DNA from: Marivirga atlantica
Lineage (GTDB): Bacteria; Bacteroidota; Bacteroidia; Cytophagales; Cyclobacteriaceae
Length of the DNA stretch: 64,000 bases
Assembly: GCF_016734805.1 (NCBI RefSeq)
Contig: NZ_JAERQG010000002.1
Location: 744,001 to 808,000 of the forward strand
Direction: 5' to 3'
Each line of letters opens with the position of its first letter. Within the stretch, counting starts at the first letter, position 1. Below are positions 44,923-53,133 of the stretch, piece after piece. The notes below the pieces were generated by a model. The model did no database searches, was not told the origin of the DNA, and saw only the letters and a list, made by a program, of their open reading frames with translations. Both the position numbers and the translations under genes were made by a program.

Positions 44923-45615
44923 ATGAAAGGGCTTTTAACAAAAATTATCAGGTTAAGAAATCCAAATTTTAAACTTGACAGCCAGCTTAATAATGGGGCT
45001 ATAGTTGAATTTGTATGGGTGCAATTTTGGAGCTTGATGCGCTCACTAAAAATGCTACTTAGGGGTAAAGCACCAAAGTTTGCACTTCTTGGTAAGAGGG
45101 TGAGTTTCTTCAACTTATCAAAAATACATTTTGGTAAGTTCATGAAGCTTGGCGATCAGGTATATATCAGTGCCCTTGCTAAAGAAGGTGTGTTTATTGG
45201 TAATAATGTAGGAATTGGTGCACACAGCAGAGTGGTGGTTTCCACTTCTCTCAATCAACTCGGTGAATTTATCAAAATAGGTGATAATGTTGGTATAGGT
45301 GAGTTTGCCTATTTAGGTGGAGCAGGAGGATTAGAAATTGGAGATGGCTGTATTATAGGCCAATATTTAAGTTGTCATCCTGAGAATCATAATTATCAAT
45401 CATTAGAAAAGGAAATACGGCATCAGGGTGTTAGCCGCAAAGGAATTAAAATCGGTGCCAACTGCTGGATTGGCAGTAAAGTAAGCATACTCGATGGTGT
45501 GTCCATAGGTGAAGGATCTATTATTGCCGCAGGTGCTGTGGTGAACAAGTCATTTCCGGATAACTCAATAATAGGTGGTGTACCTGCCAAATTAATAAAA
45601 TCACGATTAGACTGA
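44923..45615 (+). CDS. Hexapeptide-repeat acyltransferase (WcaF/WbbJ-like)
   Basis: This left-handed beta-helix acetyltransferase is about 230 residues long. Imperfect hexapeptides run from VYISALAKEGVFIGNNVGIG to SIGEGSIIAAGAVVNKSFPD, ending in the family signature GGVPAKLIK. The likely catalytic His is in SCHPENHNY. It probably acetylates a sugar of the EPS using acetyl-CoA. The ATG at 44923 is preferred to the GTG at 44917, which overlaps the preceding stop. Confidence 0.88.
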   Translation: MKGLLTKIIRLRNPNFKLDSQLNNGAIVEFVWVQFWSLMRSLKMLLRGKAPKFALLGKRVSFFNLSKIHFGKFMKLGDQVYISALAKEGVFIGNNVGIGAHSRVVVSTSLNQLGEFIKIGDNVGIGEFAYLGGAGGLEIGDGCIIGQYLSCHPENHNYQSLEKEIRHQGVSRKGIKIGANCWIGSKVSILDGVSIGEGSIIAAGAVVNKSFPDNSIIGGVPAKLIKSRLD

Positions 45616-45619
45616 ACCA

Positions 45620-46846
45620 ATGAAAACAATTTTAGCTACTGCCTATGCGGTAAATCCTTACAAAGGATCAGAAGATGGAATGGGATGGAATATGATTTTG
45701 CAAATCGCCAGATTCCAAAAAGTGATTGCAGTCACTCGTGAAAATAATGAACCCAAAATAGCTCAGTATATGAAGGAGAATCCTTCAAAGCTTTATGACA
45801 ATATTCAGTTTGAATATTTTGATTTGCCTTACTGGATGCGTTTCTGGAAGAAAGGTGGAAGAGGAGCTATGCTGTATTATTGGATGTGGCAAAGGGGAAT
45901 TGTTGGCTTCATTCAAAAGAAGGGATTTGTTTTTGATATTGCTCACAACCTTAATTTTCATAATGACTGGACACCCAGCTATCTCTGGAAACTGAATAAG
46001 CCTTTTGTATGGGGGCCAGTTGGTCATCATCCTAAAATACCTACGCAGTACCTTAAAGATTATAACCGTCTTCAGCATTTAAAGGATTTGCTTACCTGGA
46101 GAATCAAGCAATTTTTTTGGAATAGCTCTACAGATTTATCTAAAGCTATTAATAAGGCGGATCACATATTTTGTATGAATTCAGAAGTGCATCAAGTGCT
46201 CGAATTTGATAAGGAAAAATCATCGATAATGCCTTCAGTTGCTACGCAGGATTTTGGTTTTATTTCCAACTATAAGCCTGAAATGTTCTCAGTAATATCA
46301 GCCGGTAGATTAGTTGCATTAAAAGGATTTGATCTTACCATTAAAGCTTTTGCCAGCTTCATTAACCAATTAAATGCAGAAGAAAGGAAGATGACTGAAC
46401 TCACTATTGTGGGGTGCGGACCTGAACTTAGCAACTATAAGGAACTTGTTCTGGAGTTGAATATAGAAGAAAATGTGCAATTTATTGAGTGGATTGACCG
46501 AGTAGACCTCATGAGGAAATTTAAAGTTTCATCAGCTTTCTTGTTTCCTTCTCATGAAGGGGCAGGTATGGTAGTTGCTGAAGCATTATCCTTTGGTGTG
46601 CCTGTAGTTTGTCTGGACAATGCCGGACCTGGTGAATTTATTGATGATAAATGTGGCATAGCAGTTAAGCATCAGGATTATGATGATACGGTTACTGAAC
46701 TAGCTAAAGGTTTAAAAAAGCTTTACACTGATAAAGAAACATTTGCAGAAATGAGGATTAATGCTAGAAAGAGGTTTGAATCTCATTTCAACTGGCAAAT
46801 TAGAGGGAAGCAGTTAAAAGAAGTTTATCAAAAGGTTGTATCATGA
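45620..46846 (+). CDS. Glycosyltransferase family 4 protein
   Basis: This 408-residue GT-B enzyme starts with MKTILATAYAVNPYKGSEDG, a GT4 subtype seen in EPS loci, followed by WGPVGHH. The donor domain has ISAGRLVALKGFDLTIKAF, LTIVGCGPEL and the EX7E motif SHEGAGMVVAEALSFGVPVV. Sugar specificity is unknown. It begins 4 bases after the acyltransferase and overlaps the next gene by four bases. Confidence 0.9.
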   Translation: MKTILATAYAVNPYKGSEDGMGWNMILQIARFQKVIAVTRENNEPKIAQYMKENPSKLYDNIQFEYFDLPYWMRFWKKGGRGAMLYYWMWQRGIVGFIQKKGFVFDIAHNLNFHNDWTPSYLWKLNKPFVWGPVGHHPKIPTQYLKDYNRLQHLKDLLTWRIKQFFWNSSTDLSKAINKADHIFCMNSEVHQVLEFDKEKSSIMPSVATQDFGFISNYKPEMFSVISAGRLVALKGFDLTIKAFASFINQLNAEERKMTELTIVGCGPELSNYKELVLELNIEENVQFIEWIDRVDLMRKFKVSSAFLFPSHEGAGMVVAEALSFGVPVVCLDNAGPGEFIDDKCGIAVKHQDYDDTVTELAKGLKKLYTDKETFAEMRINARKRFESHFNWQIRGKQLKEVYQKVVS

Positions 46847-47916
46847 GAATCATTGCTGCTCACCTATTTAATGACTTTAGCGGAAGCCCTAAAGTGTTAA
46901 TGCAGTTGATCAAAGGTTGGTTAGCTCATGATTTTGATGTTGAGGTTTACACCTGCGGTGGTAGAGAAGGTTTTCTGTCAGATATACCCGGAGCCAAAAA
47001 ATTTAATTATTGGTACAAACTAGCATCTAATCCTTATATCCGCTTTGTTTTTCTGTTTATAAGCCAAATGCTTCTTTTTTTTAAGCTTGTGTTTAAGATA
47101 GAAAAATCGGATATTATATATGTAAATACCGTACTACCTTTTGGCGCTGCCTTGGCAGGTAAATTAAGAGGTGCAAAAGTAATTTATCATATACATGAAA
47201 CCAGCCTAAAACCATTAATATTTAAAAAATTAATGTTTGCCTTGGTTAAACTTTGCGCTGCCAAAGTAATTTATGTATCTAAGTATTTGGCAGCGGAGGA
47301 GCCTATCAATTCTGTTGAGCAACACATTTTATATAATGCAATTCCTGATGACTTCTTAAAAGAAGCCTCAAATAACCAACGTTCGCACCAGGAGCCGAGA
47401 AATGTACTTATGGTTTGCTCTTTAAAGGACTACAAAGGTGTAAAAGAGTTTGTAGAATTGGCTCTAATGAATGATCACTTCCAATTTAGGTTGATCTTGA
47501 ATGCATCTGAAACTGAAAAATCGAACTACTTTAAAAATATTATTATACCTAATAATTGTGAAATCTATACCACGCAAACAAACTTACATCCGCACTATCA
47601 ATGGGCAGATATTATCCTAAACTTATCGCGACCTGATGGTTGGATTGAAACCTTCGGTCTAACCATTATTGAAGGTATGGCTTACAGATTACCTGCTATA
47701 ATTCCACCTATCGGAGGTATTACTGAGTTGGTAGAAGATGCTGTGAATGGTTATCAGGTTGACAGTAGAAAAAGAATTCAATTAAGTGAAGCACTTAGTG
47801 CCATTATGAGTAATACTTATACACATAATGCTATGAGTGCTGCTGCGCAATTAAAACTTATGCAGTTTACTGAGGCTCAATTTATTGAATCCAGCTTAGC
47901 CATATTAAAGTGCTAA
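46843..47916 (+). CDS. Glycosyltransferase family 4 protein
   Basis: This 357-residue GT4-like enzyme has an N-terminal domain with FNDFSGSPKVLMQLIKGWL and YVNTVLPFGAALAG. Its donor domain has VLMVCSLKDYKGVKEFV, then WADIILNLSRPDGWIETFGL and TIIEGMAYRLPAIIPPIGGI. The terminal part is well conserved, though the acidic motif is spread out (ETFGLTIIE). It is the last gene of the second EPS unit; a gap with dyad site 4 follows. Confidence 0.88.
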   Translation: MRIIAAHLFNDFSGSPKVLMQLIKGWLAHDFDVEVYTCGGREGFLSDIPGAKKFNYWYKLASNPYIRFVFLFISQMLLFFKLVFKIEKSDIIYVNTVLPFGAALAGKLRGAKVIYHIHETSLKPLIFKKLMFALVKLCAAKVIYVSKYLAAEEPINSVEQHILYNAIPDDFLKEASNNQRSHQEPRNVLMVCSLKDYKGVKEFVELALMNDHFQFRLILNASETEKSNYFKNIIIPNNCEIYTTQTNLHPHYQWADIILNLSRPDGWIETFGLTIIEGMAYRLPAIIPPIGGITELVEDAVNGYQVDSRKRIQLSEALSAIMSNTYTHNAMSAAAQLKLMQFTEAQFIESSLAILKC

Positions 47917-47928
47917 TCATGGATTTAT

Positions 47929-48012
47929 TTCCAATTTCTGGAAATAATTTCAAACAAAAATATTATAAGTATCTGGTAATCAGTTGTTAAAAAATTAGGT
48001 ACGTTTTTTCAT
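47929..48012 (+). promoter_or_regulatory. Dyad site 4, IHF-like site and sigma-54-like promoter of galE
   Basis: TTCCA-N5-TGGAA at 47929-47943 extends to 9-bp arms (47925-47947). AATCAGTTGTTAA (47978-47990) is one base off the IHF consensus. AGGTACGTTTTTTCAT (47997-48012) has a good -24 half (GG-x-ACG) but TTC at -12. The GG lies 63 bases after the dyad centre. The 23 bases 47978-48000 match those at 30519-30541 and 35296-35318 in 16 positions shared by all three. Confidence 0.5.
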
Positions 48013-48048
48013 AGTAGATGTATAAGGTAATAAACTAAATCCAGTACT

Positions 48049-49083
48049 ATGAAACATCTTAAAAATATACTAGTAACCGGAGGAGCAGGATATATTGGCT
48101 CACATACTGTAACCAAGCTTAGTGAAGCTGGATTCAGAGCCATCGTTGTTGATGATTTCCGAAACAGTTATCAATCAGTTATTGAGAATTTAAACGAGCT
48201 TTGTTTAATCAAGCCACTATTTTTTAATGTTGACTGTACTAATAGGGTAGTATTGAAGAGGATATTTGAAACGCACCACATTTACGGTGTTATTCACTTT
48301 GCTGCCTATAAATCTGTTGAGGACTCCATAAACAAACCAGCCGCATATTTTCAAAACAACATCAACTCATTAGTCACCATAACTGAATTAATGAATGAAT
48401 TTAATGTTGATAAACTGGTTTTTTCTTCCTCGTGCACTGTATATGGTGAGCCCGATTCTATTATGGTTTCAGAAGACAGTCCACTTCAGGAAGCCAAAAC
48501 ACCCTACGGTTATTCTAAACAAGTAGGGGAGGATTTCTTAAAATTTTTGGTTAAGTCTGAAGATAATATCATCAAACCAATCATCTTAAGATATTTCAAT
48601 CCGGTTGGTGCACATCCAAGTGGGCTGATAGGTGAATTGCCTATCAATAAACCAAGAAACCTGATGCCATTAGTTTGCCAAAGTGCTGCTGAAATGATTG
48701 GCCCCATTAAGGTTTTCGGAACCGATTACGACACACCAGACGGAAGCTGCATACGAGATTTTATTCATGTTTTAGATTTAGCGGACGCGCATATTAAGTC
48801 GTTAGATTATGCCAAACAAATGGATGAGCCTTTGGAAGTATTCAATGTAGGTACTGGTAGAGGTACCTCTGTATTAGAGCTGATCAATTCATTTCAAGCT
48901 ATCAATCATATTGAAGTGCCACATGTGCTTGGCGAAAGGAGGGATGGAGATATTGTGAAGATTTATGCAGATACCACAAAAATTAACAACAAACTCAACT
49001 GGAGTAGTCAGTATTCTATGGAAGATGCAATAGCGCATAGCTGGAATTGGCAACAAAATTTATTATCACAAAAAGTATTTTAA
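48049..49083 (+). CDS. galE: UDP-glucose 4-epimerase
   Basis: GalE interconverts UDP-glucose and UDP-galactose, supplying sugar donors for EPS. The 344-residue extended SDR has NAD-binding GGAGYIGSHT (residues 11-20), FSSSCTVYGEPD with the catalytic Ser/Thr, YGYSK with catalytic Tyr and Lys near 152-156, and ILRYFNPVGAHPSG. Length is normal. It leads a three-gene unit with a glycosyltransferase (4 bases on) and a WecA-like enzyme. Confidence 0.93.
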   Translation: MKHLKNILVTGGAGYIGSHTVTKLSEAGFRAIVVDDFRNSYQSVIENLNELCLIKPLFFNVDCTNRVVLKRIFETHHIYGVIHFAAYKSVEDSINKPAAYFQNNINSLVTITELMNEFNVDKLVFSSSCTVYGEPDSIMVSEDSPLQEAKTPYGYSKQVGEDFLKFLVKSEDNIIKPIILRYFNPVGAHPSGLIGELPINKPRNLMPLVCQSAAEMIGPIKVFGTDYDTPDGSCIRDFIHVLDLADAHIKSLDYAKQMDEPLEVFNVGTGRGTSVLELINSFQAINHIEVPHVLGERRDGDIVKIYADTTKINNKLNWSSQYSMEDAIAHSWNWQQNLLSQKVF

Positions 49084-49087
49084 GATC

Positions 49088-50296
49088 ATGAAAACTAGAA
49101 TTTCAATTATAGGAACAGTTGGGCTTCCGGCTAATTATGGAGGCTTTGAAACTCTTACTGAGCACCTGGTTACTAAACTTTCTGATGAATACGACATCAA
49201 CGTATATTGTTCGGGTAAAAAGTACAGCAAGGAAGAAAGAAAGTCGCACTATAAAGGCGCTAAACTTACTTATTTACCCTTTAATGCAAACGGCATACAA
49301 AGTATCATTTATGATAGTTTGTCTATCGTGCATTCAGTATTCAAAAGTGATGTATTACTTATTTTAGGAGTTGCCGGAGCCTGGTTATTACCTTTCGTGA
49401 AACTTTTCACCAAGAAGCGTATCATCATATCAATTGATGGAATTGAATGGAAACGAGATAAGTGGAATACTCTTGCTAAGTGGTACTTATTTTGGGCTGA
49501 GAGTTTAGCCGTTAAATTTTCACACATCGATATTTCAGACAATGAAGCCATTCAGGATTATACCGCACAGCGTTATAATTCATTAAGCAGAATAATTGAA
49601 TATGGAGCCGATCATGTTTTAAAAGTGAATCCTACTATTGAAGATGAATATGATTATCCATTTTTATTAGATGATTATGCAGTTAAGGTATGCCGAATTG
49701 AACCTGAAAATCATGTGCATACAGTTCTTGAAGCTTTTTCAGTTTTTCAAGACATGTCGTTGGTCTTTATAGGCAATTGGGATAACAGCGAATATGGTCG
49801 AGAACTTAAGGCTAAATATCGGGATGTAAAAAATATTACCATTTTAGACCCTATATATGATCAGAAAAAACTAGATCTGATTAGAGGAAATGCTTCGTTA
49901 TATATCCACGGACATTCAGCAGGAGGAACCAACCCTTCTCTTGTGGAAGCCATGTTTCTAGGTTTGCCAATTATCGCTAATGGAGTCTCTTACAATCGAG
50001 TGACTACAGAAGATTCAGCAATTTATTTTAATAACCTTGATCAATTGGTAAAAGCACTTATGGAATTAGATATGCAACATTTGCCTAAGCTTGGTAGTAA
50101 GATGGCTGAAATTGCTAATAGAAGATACAACTGGAAGCTCATTGCCGAAAAGTATAAATTACTTGTTGTTGAGGCTTTACAGATACCCGTAAAAAAGGCT
50201 GTTGGCGGCAAGCTTTCGTCACTTACGCTGAGTGATTTAGAGCAATATGAACTTGCACACCTATTTAATCAGGATCAGTTTTACGTAAAAAGATAA
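49088..50296 (+). CDS. DUF1972/GT4 family glycosyltransferase
   Basis: This 402-residue protein starts with IIGTVGLPANYGGFETLTEH, the signature of DUF1972-type glycosyltransferases (rhamnosyltransferase-like). The middle has IISIDGIEWKRDKW and the donor part YIHGHSAGGTNPSLVEAMF with the conserved glutamate. It probably adds a deoxyhexose or hexose to the lipid-linked EPS unit; the sugar is unknown. Confidence 0.9.
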   Translation: MKTRISIIGTVGLPANYGGFETLTEHLVTKLSDEYDINVYCSGKKYSKEERKSHYKGAKLTYLPFNANGIQSIIYDSLSIVHSVFKSDVLLILGVAGAWLLPFVKLFTKKRIIISIDGIEWKRDKWNTLAKWYLFWAESLAVKFSHIDISDNEAIQDYTAQRYNSLSRIIEYGADHVLKVNPTIEDEYDYPFLLDDYAVKVCRIEPENHVHTVLEAFSVFQDMSLVFIGNWDNSEYGRELKAKYRDVKNITILDPIYDQKKLDLIRGNASLYIHGHSAGGTNPSLVEAMFLGLPIIANGVSYNRVTTEDSAIYFNNLDQLVKALMELDMQHLPKLGSKMAEIANRRYNWKLIAEKYKLLVVEALQIPVKKAVGGKLSSLTLSDLEQYELAHLFNQDQFYVKR

Positions 50297-50306
50297 TTCA
50301 CGAGCT

Positions 50307-51374
50307 ATGTTGACCTACACAAATATAATAATCGCTATTATGATGCCGGCAGTCATTTTTCTGGCACTTTTCCAGCCTGCTAGAAAGGTAGCTATCAGAC
50401 TAGGCCTGGTTGATAAACCCAATGCACGAAAGCAGCATAAAGGCACTGTGCCTTTAATAGGAGGCATATTAATTTTTCTTTCTGTGCTTATTACACAGCT
50501 ATTAATGGAAGATGTACTAAGAGACTTCTCTTTTTTAAAAGTGATATTTATTTCTGGAGGGTTATTGACGATGATGGGCGTTTTAGATGACCGATTTGAT
50601 ATCAGAGCTACTATTAAATTATTTATACAATTAGTATTAGCACACCTGGCCATTAATAATGGTTTTATGATCACTTCATTTTTCGGGATTCTTGGTATTC
50701 ATGAATTAAGTTATCCTTTACAATATGTAATTTCTCTTTTGGCGATAGTCGGTTTTGTAAATGCCTTCAATTTAATGGATGGTATAGATGGACTAGCAGG
50801 AAGTTTCGCTTTGTTTTCAATAGCTATATTAGCTGCATTGGCTTATACAGCGGGAGCTAATTTTCTGTTTCTGGTACTGCTATCATTTATACCGGCAATC
50901 GTAGTCTTTTTAGTTTTTAATACAGGTAAAAAGTACAAGATTTTCATGGGTGATGCCGGTTCACTTTTTCTTGGCTACTTAATTATACTTTCAGGGATTC
51001 ACTTAATGGGAGTCATAGCTATAGATGAGAAGTCACTTAATAATATTGCAATCCTTCTTTGCATATTGTTTATCCCAATTATGGACTCGCTTAGAGTTTA
51101 TCTGCTAAGGATCAATAAAGGAGGAAGCCCATTTAAAGCGGATAGAAATCATTTACATCATTTGTTTCTGGCAGGAGGATATAGCCCTCTAAAAAGTACT
51201 ATATACATAGTTTCAACGGCTGTTCTGTTTATATTAATAGTTGTATTCTCTGGCGATAGATTTGATATTAATTGGACTATTTTTATCCTTTTAGGATGCT
51301 TTATAACACTAATCGCCTTACTGAGGTATAACGCTTATATAAAGGAATGGACTGAAAAGATTAAAAAGTTTTAG
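50307..51374 (+). CDS. WecA/MraY-like polyprenyl-phosphate sugar-1-phosphate transferase
   Basis: This 355-residue membrane protein has about 10-11 helices. It belongs to the glycosyltransferase 4 (MraY/WecA) family: GLVDKPNARKQHKGTVPLIG, MMGVLDDRFDI with the DD motif, NAFNLMDGIDGLAG, GDAGSLFLGYL and the HHLFL (HxHH-type) loop ADRNHLHHLF. It starts EPS or teichoic-like lipid intermediates by transferring GlcNAc-1-P or a similar sugar to undecaprenyl phosphate. Its stop overlaps the convergent topoisomerase gene by four bases. Confidence 0.93.
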   Translation: MLTYTNIIIAIMMPAVIFLALFQPARKVAIRLGLVDKPNARKQHKGTVPLIGGILIFLSVLITQLLMEDVLRDFSFLKVIFISGGLLTMMGVLDDRFDIRATIKLFIQLVLAHLAINNGFMITSFFGILGIHELSYPLQYVISLLAIVGFVNAFNLMDGIDGLAGSFALFSIAILAALAYTAGANFLFLVLLSFIPAIVVFLVFNTGKKYKIFMGDAGSLFLGYLIILSGIHLMGVIAIDEKSLNNIAILLCILFIPIMDSLRVYLLRINKGGSPFKADRNHLHHLFLAGGYSPLKSTIYIVSTAVLFILIVVFSGDRFDINWTIFILLGCFITLIALLRYNAYIKEWTEKIKKF

Positions 51375-52369
51375 TCCAGAATTGTAAGTACTATTTTTTC
51401 AGCTTCATCTAATTCCATTTTCTGGAACTTAGGTGAAGCCTTTTTAGGTAATTCATGATGCTCGGCAGCTTTAAGCACATCTGGATGAATATAATACTCT
51501 CTACAGGTACTTAAATTGTTGCCCAGCTTCTTTGCCACCAACCTCACTAATGTTGGTTCAAATTGTAGCCTTTTGTTCTCTTTTAACTTTTGTTCAGCAT
51601 CATTGTATAAAGCTATTGTAAGCTTGGTGCCACCCCATGTTCTGAAATCCTTGGCGCTAAAATCTTCACCCATATGCTGCTCAATATATTCATTGACATC
51701 AGCACTTTCTACATTTTGCCAATTTCTGTAACCCTCTTTGTATCTGAAAATCTCATATCCAGGGAGATCACTTATTTCACGAACCAGCTTGGCTAATCTT
51801 TTATTGGAAATATTTACTTTTCTAATTTTATTGCTCTTGGCCTGATATTCTAAGCGTAAGCTTTTTTCACTGTCTGCAATATGCTTTCTTCTAAGTGTGG
51901 TAATGCCATACGATTCATTGTTTTCAGTATAGTACTGGTTGCCAATTCTTAGATAATACTCATCCAACAGATGTACGATTAGCGCAACAACTTTAGCCTT
52001 GTTCCATTCTGTTGAGGCAAGATCTTTCTCAATTTGATTTCTTAGAGGACCAAGACTTTTGCCAAACTCAGCGAGCTTACTAAATTTATTGTGCTGGTTA
52101 TAGGCAGTCCAGTCAGGGTGATAGATGTATTGTTTCCTGTTTTTTAGATCTCGGCCTGTACTTTGTAAATGGCCGTTTTCTTTTTTGCAAATCCAAACAT
52201 CTTTCCAAATAGGGGGGATGACTAAATTTTGAATACGCTTAAGAGTTTCTTCTTCAGAAAGTTCTAACTCTTTTTCATCTATATATACAAATGAATCTCC
52301 ACGTTTAATCCTTGTATAACCAGGTTCTTCATCTGTTACGTAGACTAAATTCGGTTTTTTTTCAGGCAT
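51371..52369 (-). CDS. Type IB DNA topoisomerase (bacterial)
   Basis: This 332-residue enzyme of the poxvirus-like bacterial topoisomerase IB family relaxes supercoils through a 3'-phosphotyrosine link. It shows YTRIKRGDSFVYIDEKE at the start, IPPIWKDVWIC, the core GITTLRRKHI with a catalytic Arg, FRTWGGTKL and TCREYYIHP, where the catalytic Tyr (about residue 291) precedes IHP. Length is usual for the bacterial form. Confidence 0.92.
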   Translation of the reverse strand: MPEKKPNLVYVTDEEPGYTRIKRGDSFVYIDEKELELSEEETLKRIQNLVIPPIWKDVWICKKENGHLQSTGRDLKNRKQYIYHPDWTAYNQHNKFSKLAEFGKSLGPLRNQIEKDLASTEWNKAKVVALIVHLLDEYYLRIGNQYYTENNESYGITTLRRKHIADSEKSLRLEYQAKSNKIRKVNISNKRLAKLVREISDLPGYEIFRYKEGYRNWQNVESADVNEYIEQHMGEDFSAKDFRTWGGTKLTIALYNDAEQKLKENKRLQFEPTLVRLVAKKLGNNLSTCREYYIHPDVLKAAEHHELPKKASPKFQKMELDEAEKIVLTILD

Positions 52370-52399
52370 GTATTATATACCTGAATCGGTATAAAATGT

Positions 52400-53131
52400 T
52401 TATGGATTATAAGTTTTGCTAGAGTCTTCAGTCATTTTGTGTATTACTTTAAGCTCTGAAGCCGTTAGTTCTCTCCATTTACCTGAAGGTATATCAAGCT
52501 GCACATTCATGATTCTAACTCTTTTCAGTCGGGCTACTTTGTAATCAAAGTGTTCACACATCCTTCTGATTTGTCTGTTCAGACCTTGAGTAAGAATTAT
52601 CCGGAACTGTTTATCACCTAATTGCTCCACAAAACACTTTTTTGTGACAGTTTCTAAAATAGGAACTCCATCGCCCATTTTCTTTATGAAATCACCTTTG
52701 ATCGGCTTATTCAAAGTCACTATATATTCTTTCTCGTGATGATTTCTGGCTCTTAAGATTTTATTTACAATGTCACCATCGTTGGTCATAAAAATCAGAC
52801 CTTCACTATATTTATCCAATCGGCCAATGGGGAATATTCTTTCAGGATAATTGATGTAATCAACAATGTTATCCTTTTCTCTCCTGGTATCAGTTGTGCA
52901 AACAATACCTCTGGGTTTGTTGAAAGCCAGGTAAATCTGCTTTTGATTTTTAGCAGAAACAATCTTCCCATCAACCCGAACAACATCTCCCTCAGCTATT
53001 TTGGTACCCATTTCTGGGATTTTGCCGTTGATGGTCACTAATCCCATTTCAATGAGTTTATCAGCCTCTCTTCTGGAACAGTAACCAGCCTCACTTAAGT
53101 ATTTATTAATCCTTGTTAGTTCTGCTGCCAC
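52400..53131 (-). CDS. rluF: 23S rRNA pseudouridine synthase, RluF-like
   Basis: This 243-residue protein has an N-terminal S4 RNA-binding domain (TRINKYLSEAGYCSRREADK) and an RsuA-type catalytic domain. The latter has GRLDKYSEGLIFMTNDG (catalytic Asp near residue 104) and LTQGLNRQIRRMCEHF. The N-terminus and the CxTDTRREKDN loop fit RluF, which makes pseudouridine 2604 in 23S rRNA (and U35 of tRNA-Tyr in E. coli). It ends 30 bases before topIB and begins 2 bases after the glutaminase stop. Confidence 0.9.
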   Translation of the reverse strand: MAAELTRINKYLSEAGYCSRREADKLIEMGLVTINGKIPEMGTKIAEGDVVRVDGKIVSAKNQKQIYLAFNKPRGIVCTTDTRREKDNIVDYINYPERIFPIGRLDKYSEGLIFMTNDGDIVNKILRARNHHEKEYIVTLNKPIKGDFIKKMGDGVPILETVTKKCFVEQLGDKQFRIILTQGLNRQIRRMCEHFDYKVARLKRVRIMNVQLDIPSGKWRELTASELKVIHKMTEDSSKTYNP

Positions 53132-53133
53132 TT

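Noticed and set aside
47925-47947. Dyad site 4 as a plain terminator of the preceding glycosyltransferase gene
   Set aside because: It has 9-bp AT-rich arms and no proper T-run; the shared TTCCA/TGGAA core and fixed position fit a regulatory site better, although weak termination cannot be excluded.
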